This document shows positions 7,707 through 16,451 of a DNA stretch of 40,274 nucleotides, piece by piece (position 1 is the stretch's first letter; every line of letters starts with the position of its first letter). Source of the DNA: Spirochaetota bacterium (lineage in GTDB: Bacteria; Spirochaetota; JAAYUW01; JAOAHJ01); the NCBI GenBank assembly GCA_026415295.1, contig JAOAHJ010000029.1:1-40274 (forward strand). Reading direction: 5' to 3'. The notes beneath the pieces are model-generated. The model had not been told where the DNA came from and ran no database searches. It saw nothing but the letters and a program-made list of their open reading frames with translations. A program made the translations under genes and the position numbers.

Positions 7707-9770
7707 ATGATAGAGATACCAGATATGAATGAACAAGTTAAAGCAAGATTACAAAAACTTGAAGAATTAATAAAGATTGAGAAGATTGTATATAAAGAGA
7801 GATGGGATAAAGAAGATATTATTGCAAATATATTAAAAAAAGAAGAAAATGAAGAAGTTTCATGTGCAGGAAGAATTATAGCAATAAGAGAGTTTGGAAA
7901 ACTTATATTTGGTCATATAAATGATTATTCAGGAAAAATTCAGTTTGCTTTTGATTTACAGAATATTGGAGAGGATAGATTTGAATTTTTTAAAAAATAT
8001 GTTGATATAGCTGATTTTATTGGTATTAAAGGAAAAATATTTTACACAAAAACTAAAGAAAAAACTATTCTTGTTAAAGATTTTGTTTTACTTTCTAAAA
8101 CTTTAAGACCTCTTCCTGAAAAGTGGCATGGTATAACTGATACTGAGATAAAATATAGACAGAGATATCTTGATCTAATAATGAACCAGGATACATGTGA
8201 TAGGTTTGTTAAAAGAGCTAAAATGATAAAATTATTTAGAGAATATTTGGATAACCATGGTTTTATAGAGGTTGAAACACCTATATTACAAACAAAAAAA
8301 TCAGGAGCTCTCGCAAAACCCTTTATTACTCATCACAATGCACTTGATATAGATGTTTATTTAAGAATAGCACCTGAAACTTATTTAAAAAGGCTTGTTG
8401 CAGGTGGGCTTGATAGAGTTTATGATTTAGGAAAATGTTTTAGAAATGAAGGTATAGATCCCTCACATTTACAGGAATTTACAATGTTAGAATTTTATGC
8501 TGCTTATTGGAATTATAAGGATCTTATGAAATTTACTCAAGACTTGATAAAATATGTTGTTGAGAATCTACTTGGGACTTTACAATTTGAGTATAAAGGA
8601 GTTAAAATTGACCTTTCAGGTGATTGGCCAGCTTATTCTTTTAGGGAATTAATTTTAAACAATTGTGGAATAGATATTAATAATTTTAAAAGTGCTGATG
8701 AATTAAGGAAAGAGATAAAGAACAAAGGTATACAGCTTGAAGATGTTGAAAATTTAGGGCTTGGGAATCTTATTGATGCACTTTATAAAAAAGTAGCAAG
8801 ACCAAAAATGATACAACCTCAATTTTTAATACACCACCCAATAGATTTATCTCCTCTTGCAAGAAGAAATGATGAAAATCCAGATGTTGTTGATAGGTTC
8901 CAACTAGTTATAAATGGTTGGGAAGTTATAAATGCATATTCAGAGCTTGTTGACCCTATCGACCAAAGGGAAAGATTCATGAAACAAGCAGAAGCATATA
9001 GTAAAGGTGATGAAGAAGCTTTAGAAATGGATGAAGATTTTCTTTTATGTATGGAACATGGTATGCCTCCTATTGCTGGTTGGGGAATGGGGATTGATAG
9101 GTTCTTAGCACTTTTAACATCACAGGATAACTTAAAAGATGTTATTCTTTTTCCGTTGATGAGACCACTTAAAGAGGAAAAAGTTAAAGTTGAATCTTAT
9201 GATCTTACAAAACTTAATTTAAGCAAAGAAGATGCTTTAAAAATAATGAAAGAGTATTTAAAAAAAGAGCATATGATAAAACATTCTTTAGCTTCTGCTA
9301 AAGTAATGGAGGGACTAGCAGAGTATTTTGGAGAAGATAAAGATAAGTGGTATATTTTAGGTTTACTTCATGATATAGATTATGAACTAACTGAAAATGA
9401 ACCTGAAAAACATGGAATACTTACAAAAGAACTTCTTTTAAAATATAATATTCCTGAAGATATTATTAGAATAATACAATCTCATAATGAGATGACTGGT
9501 GTAAGAAGAGAATTAAAAATTGATTATGCCTTAGCAGCAGCTGAAACTATAACTGGACTTATTGTAGCAACAGCTTTGGTTTATCCAGATAAAAAGTTAG
9601 AATCTGTTTCTGTTGATTCGGTTCTAAAAAGAATGAAGAAAAAAGACTTTGCTAGAAATGTTTCAAGGGAAACAATTATGGAAATTGAAAAAGCTGGACT
9701 AAATCTTGAAAAGTTTATAGAAATAGCTTTAAATTCTATGAAGAAAATTTCACTTGAGCTTGGACTTTAA
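7707..9770 (+). CDS. lysS: Lysyl-tRNA synthetase (class II) fused to a C-terminal HD domain
   Basis: Charges tRNA-Lys with lysine in the cytoplasm. 687 residues; bacterial LysRS is usually about 490-510. Residues 1-487 are a complete LysRS: OB-fold anticodon domain (about 50-130), KYRQRYLDLI (149-158), motif 2 FRNEGIDPSH (245-254), the FLIHHPIDLSPLAR block (373-386) and motif 3 GWGMGIDRFLALL (458-470). From about 505 a HD-type phosphohydrolase domain follows: H526, LLHDIDYE (H555, D556), H593 and D606, then KRMKKKDFARNVSRETI. All HD ligands look intact. Shine-Dalgarno AGGAG. Standalone proteins of this HD family are common; the fusion is the odd feature. pgeF follows after 24 bases. Confidence 0.95.
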   Translation: MIEIPDMNEQVKARLQKLEELIKIEKIVYKERWDKEDIIANILKKEENEEVSCAGRIIAIREFGKLIFGHINDYSGKIQFAFDLQNIGEDRFEFFKKYVDIADFIGIKGKIFYTKTKEKTILVKDFVLLSKTLRPLPEKWHGITDTEIKYRQRYLDLIMNQDTCDRFVKRAKMIKLFREYLDNHGFIEVETPILQTKKSGALAKPFITHHNALDIDVYLRIAPETYLKRLVAGGLDRVYDLGKCFRNEGIDPSHLQEFTMLEFYAAYWNYKDLMKFTQDLIKYVVENLLGTLQFEYKGVKIDLSGDWPAYSFRELILNNCGIDINNFKSADELRKEIKNKGIQLEDVENLGLGNLIDALYKKVARPKMIQPQFLIHHPIDLSPLARRNDENPDVVDRFQLVINGWEVINAYSELVDPIDQRERFMKQAEAYSKGDEEALEMDEDFLLCMEHGMPPIAGWGMGIDRFLALLTSQDNLKDVILFPLMRPLKEEKVKVESYDLTKLNLSKEDALKIMKEYLKKEHMIKHSLASAKVMEGLAEYFGEDKDKWYILGLLHDIDYELTENEPEKHGILTKELLLKYNIPEDIIRIIQSHNEMTGVRRELKIDYALAAAETITGLIVATALVYPDKKLESVSVDSVLKRMKKKDFARNVSRETIMEIEKAGLNLEKFIEIALNSMKKISLELGL

Positions 9771-9794
9771 CATTTGTTAGGTTATTAAAAAATA

Positions 9795-10658
9795 ATGAAG
9801 ATTAATGTAATTCAAAATATAGAAACATTTATAGTTGAGTTAAACCATCAAAACAGAAAGTATTTTGCTATTTTTACAAAAAAAGTTGTTGGTAATTTGT
9901 CATTTTCAAATACTCTTTATAGTAAAGAAGATACAATAAAAAATATAGATAATTTTACTGAAAAATATAGTTATTATTTTTATGACAAGCAGATAGTTGG
10001 GGTTAAACTTGAACATAAGGATAACTTTATTTTTTTTGAAAAGAGGATTAATGAAGATTATTTTGAAGATAAACTAATAAAAGTTAATGAGAAATTCTTT
10101 TTCATTAAGTTTGAGCTTGATGCTATTGGAGCTAAAAATAATGATATTATCCCACTCATAACTTTTGCAGATTGTATTCCTGTTGCACTTTTTGATTTAA
10201 AAAATGGTATATTTTTTTCCATTCATTGTGGATGGAAAACAACATGTTTAAATATTATTAATAAAATATTAAATTATTTGATAGAAAAATTAGGTTCAAA
10301 TAGAGATGATATAAAAGTTATTGTTGGTCCTTCTATATTTTACGATTCATATGAATTTGGAGAGGGTGAAATTTCGAATTTTTATGAACAAATTTCTAAA
10401 AATATTTCAAAAGAGCAGAAAGAGTTATTAAATTTAAGGGAAAATTTTATAAAAGAAAACTTTATGATAAAAAAAGGGGACAAAAATTATTTTGATTTTA
10501 GAGGGCTTCTTTTTTATGATATAAAAAAAGAGAATATTGAGATAGTTTATTCTATTGATAAAGATGTTTTTAAAGTAAAAGAGTTTTCCTCTTTTAGAAG
10601 AGATAAAGATAAATTTATAGCTCAAGGACTTTTTACTGGGGTAAAAGATATAACTTAA
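9795..10658 (+). CDS. pgeF: Purine nucleoside phosphorylase / laccase-domain protein (PgeF, YfiH/YlmD family)
   Basis: Members of this family cleave purine nucleosides and remove misincorporated L-Ser from peptidoglycan precursors in some bacteria. 287 residues. Zinc-site and catalytic residues are visible: H74 (KLEHKDN, where the family has QVHG), C127 in FADCIPVALFD and H144 in HCGWKTT, followed by VIVGPSI (176-182) and YEFGEGE. The C-terminus SSFRRDKDKFIAQGLF matches the family's SYRRDG...GR block. The Trp/Arg of the usual AGWRGT is replaced by CGWKTT. It lies between lysS and galE in a tight operon without a strong ribosome site of its own. Confidence 0.88.
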   Translation: MKINVIQNIETFIVELNHQNRKYFAIFTKKVVGNLSFSNTLYSKEDTIKNIDNFTEKYSYYFYDKQIVGVKLEHKDNFIFFEKRINEDYFEDKLIKVNEKFFFIKFELDAIGAKNNDIIPLITFADCIPVALFDLKNGIFFSIHCGWKTTCLNIINKILNYLIEKLGSNRDDIKVIVGPSIFYDSYEFGEGEISNFYEQISKNISKEQKELLNLRENFIKENFMIKKGDKNYFDFRGLLFYDIKKENIEIVYSIDKDVFKVKEFSSFRRDKDKFIAQGLFTGVKDIT

Positions 10659-10687
10659 AAAATAATTTAATTGAGGGGTAAAGTTTT

Positions 10688-11722
10688 ATGAATATTTTAA
10701 TAACTGGTGGGGCAGGCTATATAGGTAGTCATGTTGCAAAACAGTTGCTTGAGGATAAAAACCTTAAGATTAAAGTTGATGGTCTTACTATTATAGATAA
10801 TCTTTCTACTGGTAACATGTATGCTATAAATACATTAAAAAATATAGCTCAACAAAATAATGTAAGCTTTAAGTTTATTAAAGCAGACTTAAAAGATTTT
10901 CTTCTTATAGAAGGAATATTTCAAAGTATTAATTTTGATGCTATAATTCATTTTGCTGCAAGTATAGTTGTACCTGAAAGTGTTAGAGATCCTCTAAAAT
11001 ATTATTTGAATAATACAGTTAATACAACCAATCTTATAAACCTATGTATAAAATATGGTGTAAAATATTTTATTTTTTCATCAACAGCTGCAGTTTACGG
11101 GGAACCTGAAATTATTCCTATAAAGGAAGGCTTTTCACCATCACCGATTAATCCTTACGGTAGAAGTAAACTTATGAGTGAAACCGTCTTAATTGATGCT
11201 GGTAAAGCATATAAAGATTTTAAATATGTTATTTTAAGATATTTTAATGTTGCAGGTGCAGATCCAGAAATAAGATTAGGTCAAGCATTTCCAGATGCTA
11301 CTCACCTTATAAAAATTGCATCAGAAACAGCAGTAGGTAAAAGAGAGAAGATGTTTATTTTTGGAACAGATTATGATACTCCTGATGGGACTTGTATAAG
11401 GGATTATATTCATGTTGATGATCTTTCATCAGCTCATTTAAGAGCTTTAGAATATTTGCAAGAAAATGATAGTGATATATTCAATTGTGGTTATGGACAG
11501 GGATATTCAGTTAAGGAAGTTATCGATGTTGTAAAAAAAGTGACTAATATAGATTTTAAAGTTGAAATAACAGGGAGGAGAGAAGGGGATCCAGCGAAAC
11601 TTGTTGCAGATAATAGTAAAATTACTCAAAAAATGGGATGGAAACCTATTTATAACAATTTAGAGTTTATTTGTAAAACTGCTTATGAGTGGGAAAAGAA
11701 ACTCCTTAGCATTAAACTTTAA
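10688..11722 (+). CDS. galE: UDP-glucose 4-epimerase GalE
   Basis: Interconverts UDP-glucose and UDP-galactose using tightly bound NAD, supplying galactose for surface polysaccharides. 344 residues, normal family length. NAD loop GGAGYIG (7-13), HFAASIVVPESV (88-99), SSTAAVYGEP with the catalytic Ser/Thr (131-140), and YGRSK with catalytic Y157 and K161. Further typical blocks are RYFNVAGADP, CIRDYIHVDDL and GRREGDPAKLVAD near the C-terminus. Shine-Dalgarno GAGGGG. Last gene of the lysS-pgeF-galE run. Its stop overlaps that of the convergent protease gene by 4 bases. Confidence 0.96.
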   Translation: MNILITGGAGYIGSHVAKQLLEDKNLKIKVDGLTIIDNLSTGNMYAINTLKNIAQQNNVSFKFIKADLKDFLLIEGIFQSINFDAIIHFAASIVVPESVRDPLKYYLNNTVNTTNLINLCIKYGVKYFIFSSTAAVYGEPEIIPIKEGFSPSPINPYGRSKLMSETVLIDAGKAYKDFKYVILRYFNVAGADPEIRLGQAFPDATHLIKIASETAVGKREKMFIFGTDYDTPDGTCIRDYIHVDDLSSAHLRALEYLQENDSDIFNCGYGQGYSVKEVIDVVKKVTNIDFKVEITGRREGDPAKLVADNSKITQKMGWKPIYNNLEFICKTAYEWEKKLLSIKL

Positions 11723-12675
11723 CTATATTCACTTAATTTTTTAATTCTTTTTAATACATTGGGATGAGTTGTAAAAATTTCTGATAATTTTTCAATTAAA
11801 GATATTTTAATTTTTGATTCTTTCAAATTCTGTAATTCTGAAAAATCGATTGAAAAATCCTTGTTCAAATCAATTTCTTTCAATGATCTAATTTCATTCA
11901 TGGCATTATTAGGATCATTTAGAAATAAAGCTTTAAATCCAGTAACAGAATCCAATGTATAATCATCTAGTTTAGTACTATAATACACTATTTTATAAAG
12001 AGCTGAAGCTAAATGTTCTGGTGAATTCCCAAATTTGATGGAGTAATAATCTGCAAAAAATTCTCTAACTCTTGATATAGCTAAAACTAATAAATTTGAT
12101 ATAAAATATAAAATTAGAAATAGAAAAGAAAGAGAAATTCCACCTGAAGAATCATTATTTCTTTCGCTAGAAGATCTACTACTAAAAGAGAAAAATCTAA
12201 ATAGATAGTATAACAATGTAGGGATAAATGATACTAATATAGTGACTACAGAATCTCTATTTTTAATATGAGCCAATTCATGACCTATAACTGCTTTCAA
12301 TTCATTCTTGTTAAGAAGATTAATAAGATTTTTTGTAAGACAGATTCTTCCATCTTTTATACTTCTTCCAAATGCAAAAGCATTTGCAATATTTATTTCA
12401 GATACACCTATTTTTGGTTTAGGTATACCAGCGTTAAAGCACATCTCTTCAACCATAGCATGTATTTCAGGGGCTTCCTCTTCTGAAAGGTATTTAATTT
12501 TATAAAAAGCTTCTATTAAATATGGAGAGATTAAGTATTGAATTAATAAAATTGCAAAAGCTATAATTGAATTAAGAATAAGTGTTTCTTGTGAGATAAG
12601 GGTAATTATTAAAAATATTATTCCAAAAAGAATACCAATTATTAAATAGAGTCTGAAAGTTAGGGACCCTCTCAT
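11719..12675 (-). CDS. htpX: HtpX-like M48 membrane metalloprotease
   Basis: A zinc protease of membrane-protein quality control. 318 residues. Two N-terminal helices (about 8-28 and 31-54) are followed by the cytoplasmic catalytic part with GHELAHIKNRD (H132, E133, H136) and third ligand E205 in SRVREFFADYYS. Two more hydrophobic segments (about 142-160 and 180-200) lie between them, as in HtpX. A Ser-rich loop (about 163-182) interrupts. The C-terminal FTTHPNVLKRIKKL resembles the family's STHPP...RI. Very strong Shine-Dalgarno AAAGGAGGGGG. Single gene, convergent with galE. Confidence 0.9.
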   Translation of the reverse strand: MRGSLTFRLYLIIGILFGIIFLIITLISQETLILNSIIAFAILLIQYLISPYLIEAFYKIKYLSEEEAPEIHAMVEEMCFNAGIPKPKIGVSEINIANAFAFGRSIKDGRICLTKNLINLLNKNELKAVIGHELAHIKNRDSVVTILVSFIPTLLYYLFRFFSFSSRSSSERNNDSSGGISLSFLFLILYFISNLLVLAISRVREFFADYYSIKFGNSPEHLASALYKIVYYSTKLDDYTLDSVTGFKALFLNDPNNAMNEIRSLKEIDLNKDFSIDFSELQNLKESKIKISLIEKLSEIFTTHPNVLKRIKKLSEYS

Positions 12676-12768
12676 TTTCCCCCTCCTTTAAAAAAATTAT
12701 TTCAAATATAAAAATAATAAATTTAAAAATAAAAATAAATAATAATTTTTATGTAAAAATTAATTACC

Positions 12769-13575
12769 TTAAAGGATATTCTCATCATTATAAAAATAAG
12801 TTTCTACTTCAAAATTATTTTGAGTTATTTCTTTAAGATTTATTATACCAAAAATTTCTGAATAGTAGTGTCCAAGTGATATTAAATTTAGCCCTGTTTC
12901 GTAACAAAAGTCAGAAACATGGAGTTTTAATTCTCCACATATATATAAATCGCAACCTTTTTCATAAGCTTCTTTTGCATATTCTGCTGACCCTCCAGAA
13001 ATAATACCAATTTTTTCAGGTATTTTTTCATTGTTTAATAAAACATTAAAACCAGAAATTTTGAAATGATTTAAATTTTTATTTATTTGTTGATCTTTTT
13101 TCTCAATTAATTTTAAATCAATAAGTGATGCGATTTTTTCATAAATTAAATCACAAATTGTTTTAATAGAATAATTTTTTACATTTATTCCACAATAACC
13201 AATATTTAGTTCATCAATATTTTCAAGATCTAATATTTTCGCAATAGTAATATTGTTGCCTATCTCTCTATGTTTATCAAGTGGTAGATGGAATGAAAAA
13301 AGAGATATATTTTTTGTAATAATATCTTTTATTTTTTGAGATTGTATTCCTGTTATTTCAAAAAAGCTTTTTCCAAAAAGACCATGATGAGTAATAATAG
13401 CATCAAAATTATTTTTAATAGCAAATTCAGCTATCTTTTTATTAAAAGAGACTCCAAATAAAATTTTTTTAATATTATCTTTCCCTTCTATTTCAAGTCC
13501 ATTTTTTAAGTAATCATCAATAATATAGTCTTTAAATATTTCATTAAAAAAATTTTTTAATTCTTTTAATCTCAT
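12769..13575 (-). CDS. Nif3-like dinuclear metal centre protein (YbgI/YqfO family)
   Basis: Widely conserved hexameric protein with two metals per subunit; the cellular role is unsettled (GTP cyclohydrolase type 1-like has been proposed in annotation). 268 residues. Metal ligands are H63 and H64 (ITHHGLFG), D100 (LPLDKH), H236 and E240 (GHYYSE). GIISGGSAEYAKEAYEKGCDLYICGELKLH (residues about 189-219) is the conserved central block; the usual TGD.KHH is here CGELKLH. Short form without the PII-like insertion seen in some relatives. Shine-Dalgarno AAGGTGAT. Divergent from the following hydrolase gene. Confidence 0.92.
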   Translation of the reverse strand: MRLKELKNFFNEIFKDYIIDDYLKNGLEIEGKDNIKKILFGVSFNKKIAEFAIKNNFDAIITHHGLFGKSFFEITGIQSQKIKDIITKNISLFSFHLPLDKHREIGNNITIAKILDLENIDELNIGYCGINVKNYSIKTICDLIYEKIASLIDLKLIEKKDQQINKNLNHFKISGFNVLLNNEKIPEKIGIISGGSAEYAKEAYEKGCDLYICGELKLHVSDFCYETGLNLISLGHYYSEIFGIINLKEITQNNFEVETYFYNDENIL

Positions 13576-13715
13576 TTTTTAAATCACCTTTTTTTTTAAA
13601 TTAATCCTTTTTTCAAATAAATTCAAATAAATAATTTAAATCATACAAAAGTATTATTTGAAAATTAAAATAAATTAAATAAAATAAAAATATTAAATTA
13701 ATGAAAGGATTAAAT

Positions 13716-15668
13716 ATGAAGATAAGATTTATATTATTTATAATATTTTTTTGTATTTTAATACTCCTTTTTTCATGTAATATTGTAAATCTAGAAGTTA
13801 AGTTATATCAAGGTGATAAATTGAATCTTAAAAGGAACTTGGATAAAATATATAATGATTTTTATAATAAATTTAAAGAAGGATCATTTACTTTTTCTTT
13901 AGTTGATGAAAACGGTATTCTTTATTCAGAAAGCTTCGGTTATAAAGATTATGAGAAGAAAATTAAAGCAGATAATACAACAGGTTATAGAATAGGTTCA
14001 ATTTCTAAACTTTTTACTGCGATAGCAATAATGCAATTACAAGAAAGAGGACTTCTTAACATAGATGATCCAATTAAAAAATATATTCCAGAATTTTCTA
14101 TAAAATCAAGATATAAAGATGATTCCGATATTACTATAAAATCTATTATGACTCATCATTCAGGGTTACCTTCAGATTACTATTATGGGTTTGTAAAAAG
14201 TAAAGATGATGATGAAAAATTTAACTTAAGTATTTTATTTGATCTTATTAAAAGTGAATATAAGACATATCCTACAAATTTTATTTTTTCTTATTCAAAT
14301 TTAGCTATATCTATTCTTGGAGAAATAATAAAGAGAGTTTCGAAAATCGAATTTAATCAATATATGGAAGAAAATATATTCAAACCATTGAATATGAAAA
14401 ATACAAGTTTCTATCTTGACAATAAAACAAAAAATATTTTAGCTGATGGAATTTCAAAAGGGAAGTTAGTACCATATTATACTATAAGGGATATACCTGC
14501 TGGTAACCTTATATCTACTTCATCGGATATGGCGAATTTTATGATTATGTTACTTAATAAAGGAAAATATATTAATAATGTGATTTTGCCTGAAAAATAT
14601 TTTAATAGTATGATTATAAAACAAAATGAAAATATTAAACTCGATGGAGATGTAAATATTGGATTAAATTTTTTCTTAAATAATTTTAGTTTTATAAATT
14701 ATGATTTTAATAATTATGGGCATGAAGGTTATATTCCTCCTTTCTATTCACGAGTAGTTATTTTTAAAGATAAAAGAATTGGTTTATTTTATTCTTTTAG
14801 TGATGATATTTATTCTGATCAAAATAATGTAAATTATTTTAATAAAATAATTAATAATACAGTTGAAGTTGCATTTCAATATAAAGGGGATAATCTTGAG
14901 AATATAAAGAAAGTTTATGAAAAAAGATTTAATAAAACTTTTTATCCTTTTAATTATTTTTATGTTTCAAAGAATATAGAAAGAATAAAAGAGAAGGATA
15001 TTAAAGAAAAAGGAGATATTTTAGATAAATTATCGGGTAATTATTTTACATTAATAGGAAAAATGAAAATTTATTTAAAAAATAAAAAATTATTTATGGA
15101 GTTTCAAAATAATCTTTTTCATTTATATCCTGTAACTTTTAAAGATGGAGATAAAAAATTATATGAGAATTTAAATTTAGAAGAGGGTATTTTATTAAAA
15201 GCAGATGTTGTTATAGGAGGTATTTTTTATATTTCAGGAAATAAAGCAGGAGTTCCTCTATTTAAGATATTTGTTAAAGATGGAGTTAAATATTTATCAA
15301 TTTGCTCTATTGTAGATGATAAGCTTTATTGTGATACTGCAGTTGGAAGAGAATTTGAGAAAAAAGAGATTCCTAATTTTGTTAAAAATTATTTAGGTTT
15401 ATATGATCCTGTTGTTTCAAATGAAAATATGAAAACATTTTTTTCAGAAGATAAAAATGTTAAAAATATTTTGGTGATAGAGGATGGTTATTTGCTTTTT
15501 AAATTTAACTTTATGGGGCAAAAATTCAATTTTTATCTTTATCCTGTTTCTGAAAATGAGTTTATAGTAATGGGTGCTGGCAGAATGTCTATGGATACTT
15601 TATTTTTATATGAAAAAGATGGTAAAAAGTTATTAAGGTGGAGTGGTCTTGAATTTATTAAAAAATAA
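13716..15668 (+). CDS. Serine beta-lactamase-like hydrolase, lipoprotein
   Basis: 650 residues from the second ATG, chosen because GAAAGGATT lies 6 bases before it; an in-frame ATG at 13701 has none. A signal peptide ends in LILLFSC with lipidated C21. The beta-lactamase/class C fold has SISK (Ser95, Lys98), the YSN triad (Y193 in FSYSNLAI), THHSGLP and YGHEGYIPPF as the third motif. About 230 C-terminal residues form beta-rich repeats (YFTLIGKMKIYLKNKKLF; YLGLYDPVVSN), like the lipocalin-type tails of such enzymes. It probably acts on peptides or peptidoglycan outside the inner membrane. Substrate unknown; a D-Ala-D-Ala peptidase or esterase is equally possible. Confidence 0.88.
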   Translation: MKIRFILFIIFFCILILLFSCNIVNLEVKLYQGDKLNLKRNLDKIYNDFYNKFKEGSFTFSLVDENGILYSESFGYKDYEKKIKADNTTGYRIGSISKLFTAIAIMQLQERGLLNIDDPIKKYIPEFSIKSRYKDDSDITIKSIMTHHSGLPSDYYYGFVKSKDDDEKFNLSILFDLIKSEYKTYPTNFIFSYSNLAISILGEIIKRVSKIEFNQYMEENIFKPLNMKNTSFYLDNKTKNILADGISKGKLVPYYTIRDIPAGNLISTSSDMANFMIMLLNKGKYINNVILPEKYFNSMIIKQNENIKLDGDVNIGLNFFLNNFSFINYDFNNYGHEGYIPPFYSRVVIFKDKRIGLFYSFSDDIYSDQNNVNYFNKIINNTVEVAFQYKGDNLENIKKVYEKRFNKTFYPFNYFYVSKNIERIKEKDIKEKGDILDKLSGNYFTLIGKMKIYLKNKKLFMEFQNNLFHLYPVTFKDGDKKLYENLNLEEGILLKADVVIGGIFYISGNKAGVPLFKIFVKDGVKYLSICSIVDDKLYCDTAVGREFEKKEIPNFVKNYLGLYDPVVSNENMKTFFSEDKNVKNILVIEDGYLLFKFNFMGQKFNFYLYPVSENEFIVMGAGRMSMDTLFLYEKDGKKLLRWSGLEFIKK

Positions 15669-15790
15669 GATAATATAAAAATAAAAGAAACAATATAAAA
15701 TGAGCTATAATAAATAAATTAAAATTTATAAAATTAAAACTTTAAATTAAAGATATTTATTAAAAAATTTTGAATGGAGGTGATAAATTT

Positions 15791-16333
15791 ATGTATCTTT
15801 TTATAGCAGGTAATGGTTTTGAGGATATTGAAGGCCTTGCAATTATTGATGTTTTAAGAAGAGCTGATATTGCTATAGAAACTTATGGGGTTGGAGATAA
15901 TAAAATAAAAAGTAGAAGCAATGTTGTATATTTATTTGAAAAAACTTTTAAAAAAGTTGAAGATGTAGATATTAATAAATATGAAGGTATACTACTTCCA
16001 GGTGGTCCTGGTACTAATGATTTAGTAAATAATGAAGAGATAATAAAACTTATAAAAAATTTCTATAAAGAAAATAAACTTATATATGCTATATGTGCAG
16101 CTCCAATTTTACTTGATAAAGCAGGAATCTTAAATAATAGAAAATTTACTTCATATCCAGGTGTAGATATTAAAAATGGGACTTATATTGATGAAAAAGT
16201 TGTAGTTGATGGGAATATAATTACTTCAAAAGGAGTTGGTACCGCTATTGATGGTGCCTTAAAGCTTGTTGAAATAATAAGATCAAAGGAAATTGCAAAA
16301 GAGTTAGCAAAAAAAATGGTATATTATTATTAA
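15791..16333 (+). CDS. DJ-1/PfpI family protein (glyoxalase/deglycase-like)
   Basis: 180 residues, standard for the DJ-1 subfamily. The start at 15791 is set by GGAGGTGAT 6 bases before ATG; an earlier in-frame ATG at 15770 overlaps this site and is rejected. Nucleophile elbow AICAAP with C102, the acidic partner E11 in GNGFEDIE, LLPGGPGTNDL (69-79), and SYPGVD and TSKGVGTAIDGAL near the C-terminus, as in DJ-1/YajL/ThiJ. These proteins act in oxidative or carbonyl stress; exact activity is disputed. The gene stands alone and ends at a bidirectional terminator. Confidence 0.9.
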   Translation: MYLFIAGNGFEDIEGLAIIDVLRRADIAIETYGVGDNKIKSRSNVVYLFEKTFKKVEDVDINKYEGILLPGGPGTNDLVNNEEIIKLIKNFYKENKLIYAICAAPILLDKAGILNNRKFTSYPGVDIKNGTYIDEKVVVDGNIITSKGVGTAIDGALKLVEIIRSKEIAKELAKKMVYYY

Positions 16334-16360
16334 TCAAGTTCTTTTATAAACTATAAATTA

Positions 16361-16391
16361 AAAAGCTTCCCCTAAAAGGGGAAGCTTTTTT
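16361..16391. terminator. Bidirectional rho-independent terminator
   Basis: AAAAGCTTCCCC (16361-16372) and GGGGAAGCTTTT (16378-16389) form a perfect 12-base stem with loop TAAAA. T runs follow on both strands, so it serves both the DJ-1 gene and the converging M16 operon. Confidence 0.92.
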
Positions 16392-16451
16392 ATTAGAGTT
16401 TTTTAATCTTTTGGATTTTTGAATTTTTAATTTATTTTTGTTGCTTAAAGT

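Noticed and set aside
12268-12505. Two plus-strand open frames inside the HtpX-like gene
   Set aside because: They are opposite the HELAH-coding part of an intact protease gene and have no start signals.
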